Positions 51,326-60,530 of a stretch of 64,000 nucleotides of DNA are shown here, piece by piece. A model generated the notes under the pieces. That model ran no database searches. It saw only the letters and a list, made by a program, of their open reading frames with translations, and was not told where the DNA came from. This DNA comes from Streptomyces luteolifulvus (GTDB taxonomy: Bacteria; Actinomycetota; Actinomycetes; Streptomycetales; Streptomycetaceae). The first letter of the stretch is position 1. Each line of letters begins with the position of its first letter. The position numbers were made by a program, and so were the translations under genes. The DNA lies in contig NZ_VZRB01000035.1 in the NCBI RefSeq assembly GCF_008806595.1, positions 1 to 64,000 of the forward strand, in the 5' to 3' direction.

Positions 51326-52135
51326 GTGAGCGACGTTCCGCAGCCGCCGATCACCGCCGCCCGCCGCTTGGCCGACCGCTCGGTGCTGGTCATCGGCGCG
51401 GGTACCCGGCCCAGCGACGATCCCGAAGCTCCGGTGGGCAACGGCCGGGCCATTGCCGTCCTCGCTGCGCGCGAAGGCGCGGCTGTCGCCTGCGCCGACA
51501 TTTCCGCCGACACGGCCGCGGCCACCGCCGCGCTCGTGCGCGCGGAGGGTGCCGACGCCATCACCGTCGTGGGCGATGCCACCGACCCGGATCAGTCCTC
51601 CGCGGTGATCGCCGAGGCGCGCCGCCGCCTCGGCGGTCTGGACGCCATCGTGGTCAACGTGGGTGCCGGCCTCGGCTCCGGTCTGGCGGACACCTCGCCC
51701 GAGGACTGGGAGCATGTGATGGCGCTCAATCTGCGTGCTCCCTTCCTGGCGGCGAAGTACGGCCTGCCCGAACTGGCCGACGGCGGCGCGATGGTGCTGA
51801 CCGGCTCGGTCGCCGGACTCCGTGCCGCCACCAACTCCCCTGCATACGACAGTTCCAAGGCGGCGCTGTTCGGTCTCGTCCGTCATGTCGCCAAGGAGGG
51901 CGCACCGCGGGCCATCCGTGCCAACCTCGTCGTCCCCGGTCTGATCGACACTCCGATGGGCCGCGTCGCTTCCGCAGCGCGAGCCTCGCGGACCGTCTCG
52001 TTCGAACGGATCCCGCTGGGCCGCCAGGGCACGGCGTGGGAAGTCGCCGAGGCCGTCACCTTCCTGCTCTCCGATCGGGCCTCCTACATCACGGGACAGA
52101 GTCTGGTGGTGGACGGCGGGCTCAGCGCGGTCTGA
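51326..52135 (+). CDS. SDR-family oxidoreductase (3-oxoacyl reductase-like)
   Basis: A 269-residue short-chain dehydrogenase. VLVIGAGTRPSDDPEAPVGNGRAIA is the cofactor region with a 9-residue insertion inside the usual GxxxGxG stretch. The catalytic Ser and Tyr-Lys are in LTGSVAGLRAATNSPAYDSSKAAL, and the end is SYITGQSLVVDGGLSAV. It lies 4 bp behind the CMD-fold gene. The substrate, likely a cyclic or long-chain alcohol, is not clear. Confidence 0.85.
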   Translation: MSDVPQPPITAARRLADRSVLVIGAGTRPSDDPEAPVGNGRAIAVLAAREGAAVACADISADTAAATAALVRAEGADAITVVGDATDPDQSSAVIAEARRRLGGLDAIVVNVGAGLGSGLADTSPEDWEHVMALNLRAPFLAAKYGLPELADGGAMVLTGSVAGLRAATNSPAYDSSKAALFGLVRHVAKEGAPRAIRANLVVPGLIDTPMGRVASAARASRTVSFERIPLGRQGTAWEVAEAVTFLLSDRASYITGQSLVVDGGLSAV

Positions 52136-52186
52136 GACAAGGCACCTGCCGGTCCCTGATCCGGCCCGCGCCGGGCCCGGCCGTGG

Positions 52187-53803
52187 TCATTCGGCCGCGG
52201 CGAGCAGCCGTGGCTCGTTCTCCTCGTACAGTCGCAGGTTCTCGCGGCTCTCGGCGGCGCGGCGCCGGTGGTCGCGGCGGCTGCCCAGCCAGCCCGCCAG
52301 ATAGCCGAACGGGATGGAGACCAGGCCGGCGGACTGCATCGGAAACAGGTCGAAGTCGGCGTTCGGGAAGACGGCGGCCGGTGTGCCCGAGACCGCCTGG
52401 GAGAAGACCATCAGTATCAGCGCCGAGCCCGCGCCGCCGTAGAGGGTGGCGAGCATGCCGGTGCGGGTGAATCCCCGCCAGAACAGGGAGTAGGTCAGCG
52501 CGGGCGCCACCGCCGACGCCCCGATGCAGATGGCCAGCGTGGTCAGCACGCCGACGTTCCAGTTCTGGGCGAGGGTGGCCAGAACGATGGCCAGGGTTCC
52601 CACGCCCACGCTCGCCCAGGTCGCCACCGCCATCTCCGTGCGCGGCTCCGCCTTGCCCCGCTGTGCCGCGTGGGCGAACAGGTCGTGGGCGAGGGAGGAG
52701 GCCGCGGCCAGGGTCATTCCCGCGACCGAGGACAGCAGGGTGATGAACACGACGCCCGCCACGGCGGCGTAGAGCACCGTCGCACCGACGGAGGAGGCGT
52801 CCCCGCCGAGGACCCGGGACAGCATGAGTATCGACGTCCTGCCCTGCGGGTCGGCGGCGGTGATGTACTGCGATCCCACCAGCGCCGCCGCGCCGGTGCC
52901 CATGATGATCACGAGCAGGCAGAACGTGGTGACGGTGCTGACCGCCCAGGACATGGAGCGGCGCACGGCCGGGACGTCCCGCGCGGAGTACAGGCGCATC
53001 GTGATGTGCGGCAGACAGGCCACGCCGAGGATCACGGTGATCTGGAGACCGACGAAGTCCAGCCGCTCACCGGCCGAGGTGCCCAGTTGCAGGCCCTGCT
53101 GGAGGAAGGTGGGGCCGGCGCCGCTGCCCTGCTGGGCGGCCCTGAGCACCTCACCCGGGCTCCAGTCGAAGCGGTTGAGTACCAGGACGGCGACGACGAA
53201 GCTGGTGCCCAGCAGAAGCACGATCTTGATCATCTGAATCAGCGCCGTGCCCCGCATGCCGCCGATCGCCGCGTAAACGATCATCAGGCTGCCGACGAGG
53301 GTGATGCAGATCGTCCGGGCGCCCGCTCCGTGCGGGATGTCCAGGATGAAGGTGAGCAGCGATCCGGCCCCGGAGAGCTGGACGACCAGGAAGGGCAGGG
53401 TCGCCGCGAGCGTCACCACACAGGCGGCGATGCGGACGGCCCGCCCGGGCATGGTGCGGGCGAGGACGTCGCCCATGGTGAAGCTGCCCGCGTTGCGCAG
53501 CGGTTCGGCCAGCAGGAACATCAGCAGCACCAGCGACAGGGCCGTGCTGACCGCCAGGACATAGCCGTCGTATCCGGCGAGGGCGACGATGCCGGTGGTG
53601 CTCAGCACCGTGGCCGCGGAGATGTAGTCGCCCGCGATCGCCAGCCCGTTCTTGAGCGGGGTGAGCGAGAGGTAGCCGGTGTAGAAGTTCGCGAGGTCGT
53701 CGCGCTCCGGTCCCGCCATCACGCACATCAGCAGCGTGAGCGTGACCAGGGTGGTGAACAGGATCAGGACGGTGGCCTGGGTTCCGGAATTGAAGTCGGT
53801 CAT
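52187..53803 (-). CDS. Sodium:solute symporter (SSS family, ActP/MctP-like)
   Basis: A 538-residue transporter with thirteen or so helices. It has NFYTGYLSLTPLKNGLAIAGDYISAATVLST and GGMRGTALIQMIKIVLLLG, as in acetate/monocarboxylate symporters of the ActP group. Only small carboxylates are known substrates of close relatives. The DUF485 gene precedes it with an ATGA overlap, the typical YjcH-ActP arrangement. Confidence 0.88.
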   Translation of the reverse strand: MTDFNSGTQATVLILFTTLVTLTLLMCVMAGPERDDLANFYTGYLSLTPLKNGLAIAGDYISAATVLSTTGIVALAGYDGYVLAVSTALSLVLLMFLLAEPLRNAGSFTMGDVLARTMPGRAVRIAACVVTLAATLPFLVVQLSGAGSLLTFILDIPHGAGARTICITLVGSLMIVYAAIGGMRGTALIQMIKIVLLLGTSFVVAVLVLNRFDWSPGEVLRAAQQGSGAGPTFLQQGLQLGTSAGERLDFVGLQITVILGVACLPHITMRLYSARDVPAVRRSMSWAVSTVTTFCLLVIIMGTGAAALVGSQYITAADPQGRTSILMLSRVLGGDASSVGATVLYAAVAGVVFITLLSSVAGMTLAAASSLAHDLFAHAAQRGKAEPRTEMAVATWASVGVGTLAIVLATLAQNWNVGVLTTLAICIGASAVAPALTYSLFWRGFTRTGMLATLYGGAGSALILMVFSQAVSGTPAAVFPNADFDLFPMQSAGLVSIPFGYLAGWLGSRRDHRRRAAESRENLRLYEENEPRLLAAAE

Positions 53804-54285
53804 CGCGCCGCTCCGCTGTTCGTGCCCGCCTGCTCCCTGACGACCTGTGCCAACGGGTCGACCGAGCGCTCCGCGCTGCGGCCGTACCAGAAGACCGCCG
53901 CGAAGGTGACGACGAGCTGCAGGACCCCGAGGACCATGCCCAGGCTCAGCTCTCCGGCGATCTTGGAGCCCATCAGATCCGGGGTGGCGCAGGACAGCAC
54001 CACGTACACCACGAAGGAGCCGAGTGCGGTGAGCGTGGAGACCCGGCGGAGCAGGCGGTAGGCCGAGCGGAGGGCGGCGAGGTCGGCACCGTTCCGGTAG
54101 TTCTCGTACGGGTCGTGGCGGGGCGTGTGCCCGTACGCGTCGTGCCGGGAGGTGTACCCGTACGGCTCCTGCCACAGATCTCTGCCGTACGGCTGGTGTC
54201 GGGAGGTGTGCCCCTGGGGCGCGGTCCCCGGCTGCTGCCACCCCGGTGGTGAGGGCGGATACCAGTCTTCGTCGGCGTATGTCAT
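53800..54285 (-). CDS. DUF485 membrane protein with Tyr/His-rich N-terminal repeats
   Basis: A 161-residue protein: a polar N-terminal half and a DUF485 (YjcH-like) half with two membrane helices (about 88-107 and 117-140). The N-terminal part holds degenerate repeats of about ten residues (GHTSRHQPYG, GYTSRHDAYG, GHTPRHDPYE). DUF485 proteins accompany SSS carboxylate symporters; their task is unclear. The stop overlaps the symporter start. Confidence 0.85.
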   Translation of the reverse strand: MTYADEDWYPPSPPGWQQPGTAPQGHTSRHQPYGRDLWQEPYGYTSRHDAYGHTPRHDPYENYRNGADLAALRSAYRLLRRVSTLTALGSFVVYVVLSCATPDLMGSKIAGELSLGMVLGVLQLVVTFAAVFWYGRSAERSVDPLAQVVREQAGTNSGAAR

Positions 54286-54353
54286 CGCCTGGGCCTTTCA
54301 CTGTGGCGCTGATCCGTGCAGGGGGTCGGAGGGACGGCTGCGGCGGCGAACAC

Positions 54354-54369
54354 TACCGACTGGTAGGAA
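54354..54369. promoter_or_regulatory. TetR-like operator, copy 1
   Basis: TACCGACTGGTAGGAA matches the near-palindrome TACCNACTGGTNGGNA and lies 69 bp upstream of the DUF485-symporter genes. A second match lies 98 bp further right. This copy probably controls the leftward operon. Confidence 0.6.
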
Positions 54370-54467
54370 TGCCTGGTAAGCCCGTTGGACGTTACGTTTC
54401 GGGCTCGGTGCGGCGCCCCATCCGCAGTGAGCCGGACTGCCTGTGGTGAACATCACGCCACGCTGCG

Positions 54468-54483
54468 TACCTACTGGTCGGTA
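54468..54483. promoter_or_regulatory. TetR-like operator, copy 2
   Basis: TACCTACTGGTCGGTA matches the same pattern and lies 33 bp upstream of the oxidoreductase start, where it would overlap a promoter. Sharing one motif on both sides of the divergent gap points to one repressor for both operons; the TetR gene at 62766 is a candidate. Confidence 0.65.
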
Positions 54484-54516
54484 TGGTCGCGGAAGCCGCG
54501 AACGACAGGAGGCGCA

Positions 54517-55524
54517 ATGACTGCGACCAACCGCCAGATCCGTCTGGCCGCCCGCCCCGTGGGCCAGGTGAAGCCCGACGACTGGGAGCACTTCTCGGGG
54601 CCCGTCGAGGATCCGGGCCCGGGCCGGTTCGCGGGCCGGACGCGCGTCATCTCCCTGGACCCGGCCATGAGGGGCTGGCTGGACGACCGCCCCTCCTACC
54701 TGCCGCCGGTGGGCATCGGCGAGGTGATGCGCGCCGGCTCGGTCATCGAGGTCACCGCGTCCAACCACCCCGACTTCCGGCCCGGCGACCATGTGGTCGG
54801 CACGTTCGGGGTCCAGGAGTACGTCGTCTCCGACGGCAAGGGCGCCCTGAAGGTCGACACCTCCCTCGCCCCGGCCTCGACCTATCTCGGGGCGCTCGGC
54901 ATGCCCGGCATGACCGCCTACTTCGGCCTGCTGGACGTCGGGGCCCTGAAGGACGGCGAAACCGTCGTGGTGTCGGGAGCGGCCGGCGCCGTCGGCACCA
55001 TCGCCGGCCAGATCGCGAAGGCCAAGGGCTGCCGGGTCGTGGGCATCGCCGGAGGGCCGGAGAAGTGCGCGCTGCTCACCGACGAACTCGGATTCGACGC
55101 GGCGATCGACTACCGCGCCGACGACGTCAAGAAGGCCCTGCGCAAGCACGCCCCCGACGGCATCGACGTCTACTTCGACAATGTCGGAGGCGACATCCTC
55201 GACGCCGCCCTGACCCGGCTGGCGATGCACGCACGCGTCGTCATCTGCGGCGCGATCAGCCAGTACAACAACGCCACACCGGTCAACGGCCCCTCGAACT
55301 ACCTCACACTGCTGGTGCGCCGCGCCCGCATGGAGGGCTTCGTCGTCTTCGACTACGCCAAGCGCTACGCGCAGGCCGCGCAGGAGATCGCCGGCTGGAT
55401 CGGCGACGGCCGCATCAAGGTCAAGGAACACGTGGTCAGGGGCACCGTGGACGACTTCCCCGAGACCCTCCAGATGCTCTTCCGTGGCGACAACGTCGGC
55501 AAGCTCGTACTGGAGCTGGCGTGA
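54517..55524 (+). CDS. NADP-dependent MDR oxidoreductase (CurA/leukotriene B4 dehydrogenase-like)
   Basis: A 335-residue zinc-less MDR protein. RLAARPVGQVKPDDWEHF, MPGMTAYFGLLDVG, VVVSGAAGAVGTIAGQIAKAKGCRV (the AAGxVG cofactor site) and DVYFDNVGGDILD are family hallmarks. Members reduce carbon-carbon double bonds of enones. AGGAGG lies 5 nt before ATG. The SDR gene overlaps its stop (GTGA). A TetR-like operator sits just upstream. Confidence 0.9.
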   Translation: MTATNRQIRLAARPVGQVKPDDWEHFSGPVEDPGPGRFAGRTRVISLDPAMRGWLDDRPSYLPPVGIGEVMRAGSVIEVTASNHPDFRPGDHVVGTFGVQEYVVSDGKGALKVDTSLAPASTYLGALGMPGMTAYFGLLDVGALKDGETVVVSGAAGAVGTIAGQIAKAKGCRVVGIAGGPEKCALLTDELGFDAAIDYRADDVKKALRKHAPDGIDVYFDNVGGDILDAALTRLAMHARVVICGAISQYNNATPVNGPSNYLTLLVRRARMEGFVVFDYAKRYAQAAQEIAGWIGDGRIKVKEHVVRGTVDDFPETLQMLFRGDNVGKLVLELA

Positions 55525-56327
55525 GCGCCGCCGAGAGCGGGGTCGCCGCCCCGCGGGGAGAACACACGGACGGCGCCCCGCTCCGGGGCAAGGTGGCGAT
55601 CGTCACCGGGGGTGCCAGCGGACTGGGCCGCGCCTCGGCGCTGGCACTGGCCGAGGCGGGCGCCCGCGTGGTCGTCGCGGACCTCGACGCGCGCGGCGGC
55701 CGGGAGGTGGCCGACCTGGTCGGCGGCCACTTCCGCGCCTGCGACGTCTCCGACCTCGACGCCAACCGCGCACTGGTGGACTTCGCCCAGGAGCAGTTCG
55801 GCGGCGTCGACATCGCCTTGCTCAACGCCGGTGTGGCGACCGGATGCGGCGTCGGTGAGGACTTCGATCCAGCGCGCTACCGGCGGGCGATGGGCGCCAA
55901 CCTCGACGGTGTGGTCTTCGGCACCCACGCGGTGCTGCCGGCGCTGCGGGCCCGCGGCGGAGGGTCCATCGTGGCGACCGCGTCGCTGGCGGGGCTGGCG
56001 GCGGTACCGCTCGATCCCCTGTACGGGGCCAACAAGCACGCGGTCGTGGGCCTCACCCGCTCCCTCGGACCGGCTCTCGCGCAGGAGAACGTGCGCTTCA
56101 ACGCCGTCTGCCCGGGGTTCGCCGAGTCACGGATCATCGACCCGCTGCGCGAGATGCTCTCCGCACAGCAACTGCCCGTCATCCCGGCGGAAGTGGTGGC
56201 GGACACGGTGCTGCGGATCGTCACCGGTGACGGCACCGGGGAGTGCTGGTTCATCCAGCCCGGCCGGGAACCGGAGCCGTTCCGCTTCCGCAGCGTCCCC
56301 GGCCCCGGCAAGCCCGTCGGCGTCTGA
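55521..56327 (+). CDS. SDR-family oxidoreductase coupled to the MDR gene
   Basis: A 268-residue short-chain dehydrogenase. VAIVTGGASGLGRASALAL is the cofactor site, LLNAGVAT follows, and the catalytic Ser-Tyr-Lys are in ATASLAGLAAVPLDPLYGANKHA. GTG overlaps the MDR stop as GTGA. Together with the enone-reductase-like partner it suggests stepwise reduction or oxidation of an unsaturated ketone. The substrate is unknown. Confidence 0.87.
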   Translation: MSAAESGVAAPRGEHTDGAPLRGKVAIVTGGASGLGRASALALAEAGARVVVADLDARGGREVADLVGGHFRACDVSDLDANRALVDFAQEQFGGVDIALLNAGVATGCGVGEDFDPARYRRAMGANLDGVVFGTHAVLPALRARGGGSIVATASLAGLAAVPLDPLYGANKHAVVGLTRSLGPALAQENVRFNAVCPGFAESRIIDPLREMLSAQQLPVIPAEVVADTVLRIVTGDGTGECWFIQPGREPEPFRFRSVPGPGKPVGV

Positions 56328-56349
56328 GCACCCGCGCGGACCGGATCAT

Positions 56350-56383
56350 GACGGCCGCCGCCCGGTTCCGGGCGGCGGCCGTC
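56350..56383. terminator. 16-bp hairpin between convergent SDR and binding-protein genes
   Basis: GACGGCCGCCGCCCGG (56350-56365) and its exact complement (56368-56383) flank two T residues. It lies in the 66-bp convergent gap and should terminate both transcripts. Confidence 0.85.
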
Positions 56384-56393
56384 TCACGTCACA

Positions 56394-57680
56394 TCAGCCG
56401 GTGACCGGGCCGAACTCCTTGCGCGTGTCCACCGGTTCGCCGAAGAGCGACCACCGCTCACCCTTGAACCGCATCAGTTGCATCGTCTCGATCGGGAAGG
56501 CGTCATCGGGCCCGGTGTTCAAGGTGACGCCGGGCAGCAGCATGCCCACCTTGACGTCCTTCAGGTTGCGCACCGCATCCCGCAGACCCTCCCGGGTCGG
56601 GCACTTCATCGCCGCGAGAGCCTGGTGCATGGTCGAGGCGACGGCCCAGCCGTAGGCGTTGAACTGGTTGGCGGGATCGGCGTCCGACGCGAACTTCCCG
56701 AGTGCCTGCCGATACGCCTTCATCTCCGGGTCACTGGCCCACTGCGGATCGGCCGGGTCCTTGAAGTAGGTGGCCGAGACCACGCCCTGGACGTTCTTGA
56801 ACCCGACCGGCTTGAGCACGGCGGCGGACGACGACACGCTGTTCACGATGTGCAGCGGGTTCCACTTGGTGATCTTGGCGTCGGCCGCGAGGGCCTGGCT
56901 GCCGAACTTGGGTGTGGTGATGTTCAGCAGCACATCCGCCTTCGACCGGGCGAGGCTGGCCATCTGCGCGGAGACGGACGGGTCGGTGACCTCGTAGCTC
57001 TCCTTGGCGACGACCTTGATGCCGCTGCCGGCCAGCGCCTCCTGGAACCCGCCGAGCAGGTCCTTGCCGAAGTCGTCGTTCTGGTACAGGACCGCGACCT
57101 TCGCCTTGGGCTTGGTGTCCTTGAGGTACTTGGCGTAGATCCGTGCCTCCGCCACATAATTGGGCTGCCAGCCGGTGGTCCAGGGGTGCGCCTCGTCCGT
57201 CCCCCACACGGAGGCGCCCGTGGCGACGAACGGCTGCGGCACCTTCTGCTGGTTGAGGTAGTCCCACACAGCCGCTGTGGAAGGGGTGCCCAGGGTCTGG
57301 AAGACGGCGAAGACCTTCTCCCGCTCGACCAGTCTCCGGGCCTCCTCGACAGCCTTGGGCGGCTGGTAGCCGTCGTCGCGGACGACGAACTCCACCGTGC
57401 GGCCGTCGATACCGCCCTTGTCGTTGACGTACTTGAAGTAAGCGGCCACGCCCTTGCTGATCGTGCCGTACGCGGAGGCCGGCCCGGACAGCGGGTAGAT
57501 CCCGCCCAGCTTGATGGTCTTGTCGGTGATCCCGGTGGTCTGCTGGCCCTTGCACGCGCCGTCGGCGGCGGTGCCCTTGTCCTCCTGGCCTCGCTGGGTG
57601 GCACAGGCCGTGGCGGTGAGCAGGGCTGCGGTCGCGGCGGCGGCCGCCCGCAGAACGGTCTTCTTGCGCATGCGATTCAT
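56394..57680 (-). CDS. Liv-type ABC transporter substrate-binding lipoprotein
   Basis: A 428-residue periplasmic-binding-type protein. The signal ends in LTATACATQ (lipobox Cys about 26). DKTIKLGGIYPLSGPASAYG starts the LivJ/Leu-Ile-Val-binding fold. Despite the family name, such proteins often bind aromatic acids or small amides; the ligand is unknown. It is the last gene of the importer operon, with ATGA overlap to livM, whereas such genes usually come first. Confidence 0.88.
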   Translation of the reverse strand: MNRMRKKTVLRAAAAATAALLTATACATQRGQEDKGTAADGACKGQQTTGITDKTIKLGGIYPLSGPASAYGTISKGVAAYFKYVNDKGGIDGRTVEFVVRDDGYQPPKAVEEARRLVEREKVFAVFQTLGTPSTAAVWDYLNQQKVPQPFVATGASVWGTDEAHPWTTGWQPNYVAEARIYAKYLKDTKPKAKVAVLYQNDDFGKDLLGGFQEALAGSGIKVVAKESYEVTDPSVSAQMASLARSKADVLLNITTPKFGSQALAADAKITKWNPLHIVNSVSSSAAVLKPVGFKNVQGVVSATYFKDPADPQWASDPEMKAYRQALGKFASDADPANQFNAYGWAVASTMHQALAAMKCPTREGLRDAVRNLKDVKVGMLLPGVTLNTGPDDAFPIETMQLMRFKGERWSLFGEPVDTRKEFGPVTG

Positions 57681-58813
57681 TCCTCTTCCGTGCGGGGCGG
57701 TGCGCCCACGGGTTCGGCTTGGGCTTGGACTTCGGCTTCAGGGGGTGTGGGATCCGCGGACGTCGCGGATGTCCCGGACGGTGTGGGGCGGGCCGTGTGC
57801 GTCCCGTCGGGGGTGCGGGTACGGGGGAGACGACGAGCGGCCGCACTCCCGATACGGCCCGCCAGGCCGGCGAGTCCCGCCGGGGCCACGTACATCACCG
57901 CGATGATCAGCAGCCCGAACACCACACCGGGTGCGGCCTCGCTGAGGTCCTGCGCCACATTCGGCACGTACATCACGAACGCCGCCCCCAGCAGCGGCCC
58001 GTACAGCGAGGCCAGTCCGCCGACCACCAGACCCGCCAGCAGCGTGATGGACAGGACGAAGCTGAAGGAGTCGGGCGAGACGAAGCCGATCACCCACGTG
58101 TACAGGCAGCCGGCAACGCCAGCGAACATCCCGCTCCACGCGAAGGCGAGGGTCTTGTGCAGCGACAGCCGCACCCCCATCACCTCCGCCGCGCTCTCGT
58201 GGTCCCGTACGGCGAGCAGCGCCCGGCCGACCCGGGACCGCAGCAGATTGCGGGCGACCAGCAGTGCGAACGCGGTGACGGCGAGGACGAGGAAGTACAG
58301 CCATTGGTCCTCGGCCAGTCCGCTCCAGGCGGGCGGCTGCGGTTTGTCCACCGTCAGGCCCATGGAGCCGCCCGTCCACGGTTCGAGCCGCTTCAGCAGC
58401 AGCGGCAGGAACACCGCGAACGAGAGGGTGACCAGGGCGAGATACAGCCCGCGCAGCCGCAGGGCGGGCACGCCGAAGCCCAGGCCGAGCAGGAAGCATC
58501 CGGCGGCGGCCACGGGGAGCGTGGCCAGATGGCCGGTGTCGAACCGGTCCAGCATGACCGCGGCCGTGTACGCCCCGGCCGCGAAGAACGCGCCGTGCCC
58601 GAGGGAGATCTGCCCGCCGTGGCCGACCAGCAGGTTCAGTCCGGCGAGCGCCACCGCGTACACCAGCACCATGGTCAGCTGGAACACCTGGAAGGGCGCG
58701 AAGTAGAACGGAGCGCCGACGACGGCGACCGTCGCGGCCAAGGCGATGAGGGCGGCCCGCGTGCGTCCGGCGCGGGCGCCGTCGGCTCGGAGGATTCCGG
58801 TGATCGTGCTCAT
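57677..58813 (-). CDS. livM: Liv-type ABC transporter permease LivM
   Basis: A 378-residue permease with about ten helices. LNLLVGHGGQISLGHGAFFAAGAYT is the LivM signature, and RVGRALLAVRDHESAAEVMGV is the loop that meets the ATPases. The C-terminal 50 residues are Pro/Thr/Ala-rich and extend beyond the family core. ATGA overlap on both sides. Confidence 0.9.
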   Translation of the reverse strand: MSTITGILRADGARAGRTRAALIALAATVAVVGAPFYFAPFQVFQLTMVLVYAVALAGLNLLVGHGGQISLGHGAFFAAGAYTAAVMLDRFDTGHLATLPVAAAGCFLLGLGFGVPALRLRGLYLALVTLSFAVFLPLLLKRLEPWTGGSMGLTVDKPQPPAWSGLAEDQWLYFLVLAVTAFALLVARNLLRSRVGRALLAVRDHESAAEVMGVRLSLHKTLAFAWSGMFAGVAGCLYTWVIGFVSPDSFSFVLSITLLAGLVVGGLASLYGPLLGAAFVMYVPNVAQDLSEAAPGVVFGLLIIAVMYVAPAGLAGLAGRIGSAAARRLPRTRTPDGTHTARPTPSGTSATSADPTPPEAEVQAQAEPVGAPPRTEEE

Positions 58814-59700
58814 GCCCGCTCCACCGCCGCTCGTCCGAACAGGCCCTGGGGCCGCACCAGCAGCACCACCAGGATGATCACCAGTGGTACGCCGATCTTG
58901 AGGTCGGCTCCGACGACGTCCACGTACGCCCCGGCCAGCGTCTCGGCGATGCCCACCAGCAGGCCGCCGACGACCGCGCCCACCGGGCTGTCGAAGCCGC
59001 CGAGGGTGGCCGCGGCGAACGCGTAGATCAGGACCCCGCCCATCATGTTGGGCTCCAGGAACAGCAGCGGGGCGACGAGCACGCCCGACACCGCGCCGAC
59101 CGTGGCGGCGAGGCCCCAGCCCAGCATCAGCACCCTGCCCACACGGATGCCCGAGAGCCGCGCCGAGGTGGGATTGGCGGCGACCGCCCGCATGACCAGG
59201 CCCACCGAGGTGTGCTGGAACAGCAGATACAGCAGCCCCATCACGGCGGCCACCACTCCGATGATCCCGAGCGTGGACCAGCCGACACTCACCCCGGCCA
59301 GGTCGATGCCGCCGTCCGGGAACGGCTGCGGGAAGTCCTTGACCGTGAACGACCAGATCAGTCCGGCCGCCGCGTTGACGAAGATGAACAGGCCCACCGT
59401 CACGATGACGAGGGTCAGCTCGGGCGCGCCCTCCACGGGCCGGATGACCACCCGCTCCACCAGCATGCCGCCGACGAAGGACACCGCCAGGGTGACCGGC
59501 AGCGCCAGCCAGAACGGCATGCCCGACGCCATCAGCTGCCATGCCACGTATGTGGAGAGCATCGCGAGCTCGCCCTGCGCGAAGTTGACGATCCCGGTGA
59601 ACCGGTGGATCAGCACCAGGGCGAGCGCCAGGCTGGCGTACACCGCGCCGGCCCCGACGCCCTCGACCGTCTGCTGGAGAAGTTCGGTCACGGCGCTCAC
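58810..59700 (-). CDS. livH: Liv-type ABC transporter permease LivH
   Basis: A 296-residue permease with about eight helices. GIVNFAQGELAMLSTYVAW and AVAANPTSARLSGIRV identify LivH, with GGFDSPVGAVVGGLLVG toward the end. GTG at 59700 overlaps the stop of the LivF gene as GTGA. Confidence 0.9.
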   Translation of the reverse strand: MSAVTELLQQTVEGVGAGAVYASLALALVLIHRFTGIVNFAQGELAMLSTYVAWQLMASGMPFWLALPVTLAVSFVGGMLVERVVIRPVEGAPELTLVIVTVGLFIFVNAAAGLIWSFTVKDFPQPFPDGGIDLAGVSVGWSTLGIIGVVAAVMGLLYLLFQHTSVGLVMRAVAANPTSARLSGIRVGRVLMLGWGLAATVGAVSGVLVAPLLFLEPNMMGGVLIYAFAAATLGGFDSPVGAVVGGLLVGIAETLAGAYVDVVGADLKIGVPLVIILVVLLVRPQGLFGRAAVERA

Positions 59701-60530
59701 CCGGCCTTCCGGGAGCGGACGGAGACCCCGAGGTACACCTCGGCGACCTGCCCGTCCTCGCGGATCTGCGCGGCCGGGCCGGACAGCACCAGCCGGCCGG
59801 CCTCCAGCACATGCGCGCGGTGTGCGATGTCCAGCGCGAGCTGGGCGTTCTGCTCGACGACGACCACGGTGGTGCGTTCCTCCTCGTTCACGGCACGGAC
59901 GATCTCGAACAACTCTCGGGTGACCAGCGGAGCGAGTCCCAGGGACGGCTCGTCGAGGAGCAGCAGGGCGGGACGCAGCATCAGCGCCCTGCCGATGGCG
60001 AGCATCTGCTGCTCGCCGCCGCTGAGACTGCCCGCCGTCTGACGGGCGCGCTGACGAAGCCGGGGGAAGTGGCCGTAGACGCGCTCCAGGTCGGCCGCCA
60101 CGGCGGCACGCTCGCTCCGACCGCGGCGCAGGACCCCGGTGCGCAGATGGGCCCCGACGCGCAGGTTCTCCTCGACGGTCAGGTCGCTGAACGTGCCCCG
60201 TCCCTCGGGCACGTGCGCCACACCGAGCCTGGCGGCCTGCTCGGGGGAGCGGCCCAGCAACTGCGTACCGTCCAGCGTCACCGAGCCGCGGCCGCGGACC
60301 ATGCCGCACAGGGCCCGAAGGGTGGTCGTCTTGCCCGCCCCGTTCGGCCCCAGCACGGCGCACACCTCTCCGCGCGCGACCGAGAAGTCCAGACCCTGCA
60401 AGACGCGGGCCTGACCGTATCCGGCGTGCAGATCCGACACTCGCAGGAAGTCGGGATCCGCAGGGTCCTGCGCAGTCGGATCCGTCCCCGGGAGGTTGTC
60501 CTCGGGCCGGTCGGTGGTGTGATCGCTCAT
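59697..60530 (-). CDS. livF: Liv-type ABC transporter ATPase LivF
   Basis: A 277-residue ATPase with an extra N-terminal polar segment of about 28 residues. Walker A GPNGAGKTT, signature SLSGGEQQMLAIGRAL and Walker B LLLLDEPSLGLAP are intact, with HVPEGRGTFSDLTVEENL typical of LivF. ATG overlaps the LivG stop (ATGA). Confidence 0.92.
   Translation of the reverse strand: MSDHTTDRPEDNLPGTDPTAQDPADPDFLRVSDLHAGYGQARVLQGLDFSVARGEVCAVLGPNGAGKTTTLRALCGMVRGRGSVTLDGTQLLGRSPEQAARLGVAHVPEGRGTFSDLTVEENLRVGAHLRTGVLRRGRSERAAVAADLERVYGHFPRLRQRARQTAGSLSGGEQQMLAIGRALMLRPALLLLDEPSLGLAPLVTRELFEIVRAVNEEERTTVVVVEQNAQLALDIAHRAHVLEAGRLVLSGPAAQIREDGQVAEVYLGVSVRSRKAG

Noticed and set aside
52161..52180. Terminator between the SDR and symporter genes
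   Set aside because: GGCCCG-CGC-CGGGCC gives only a 6-bp stem, which is common by chance at this G+C content.
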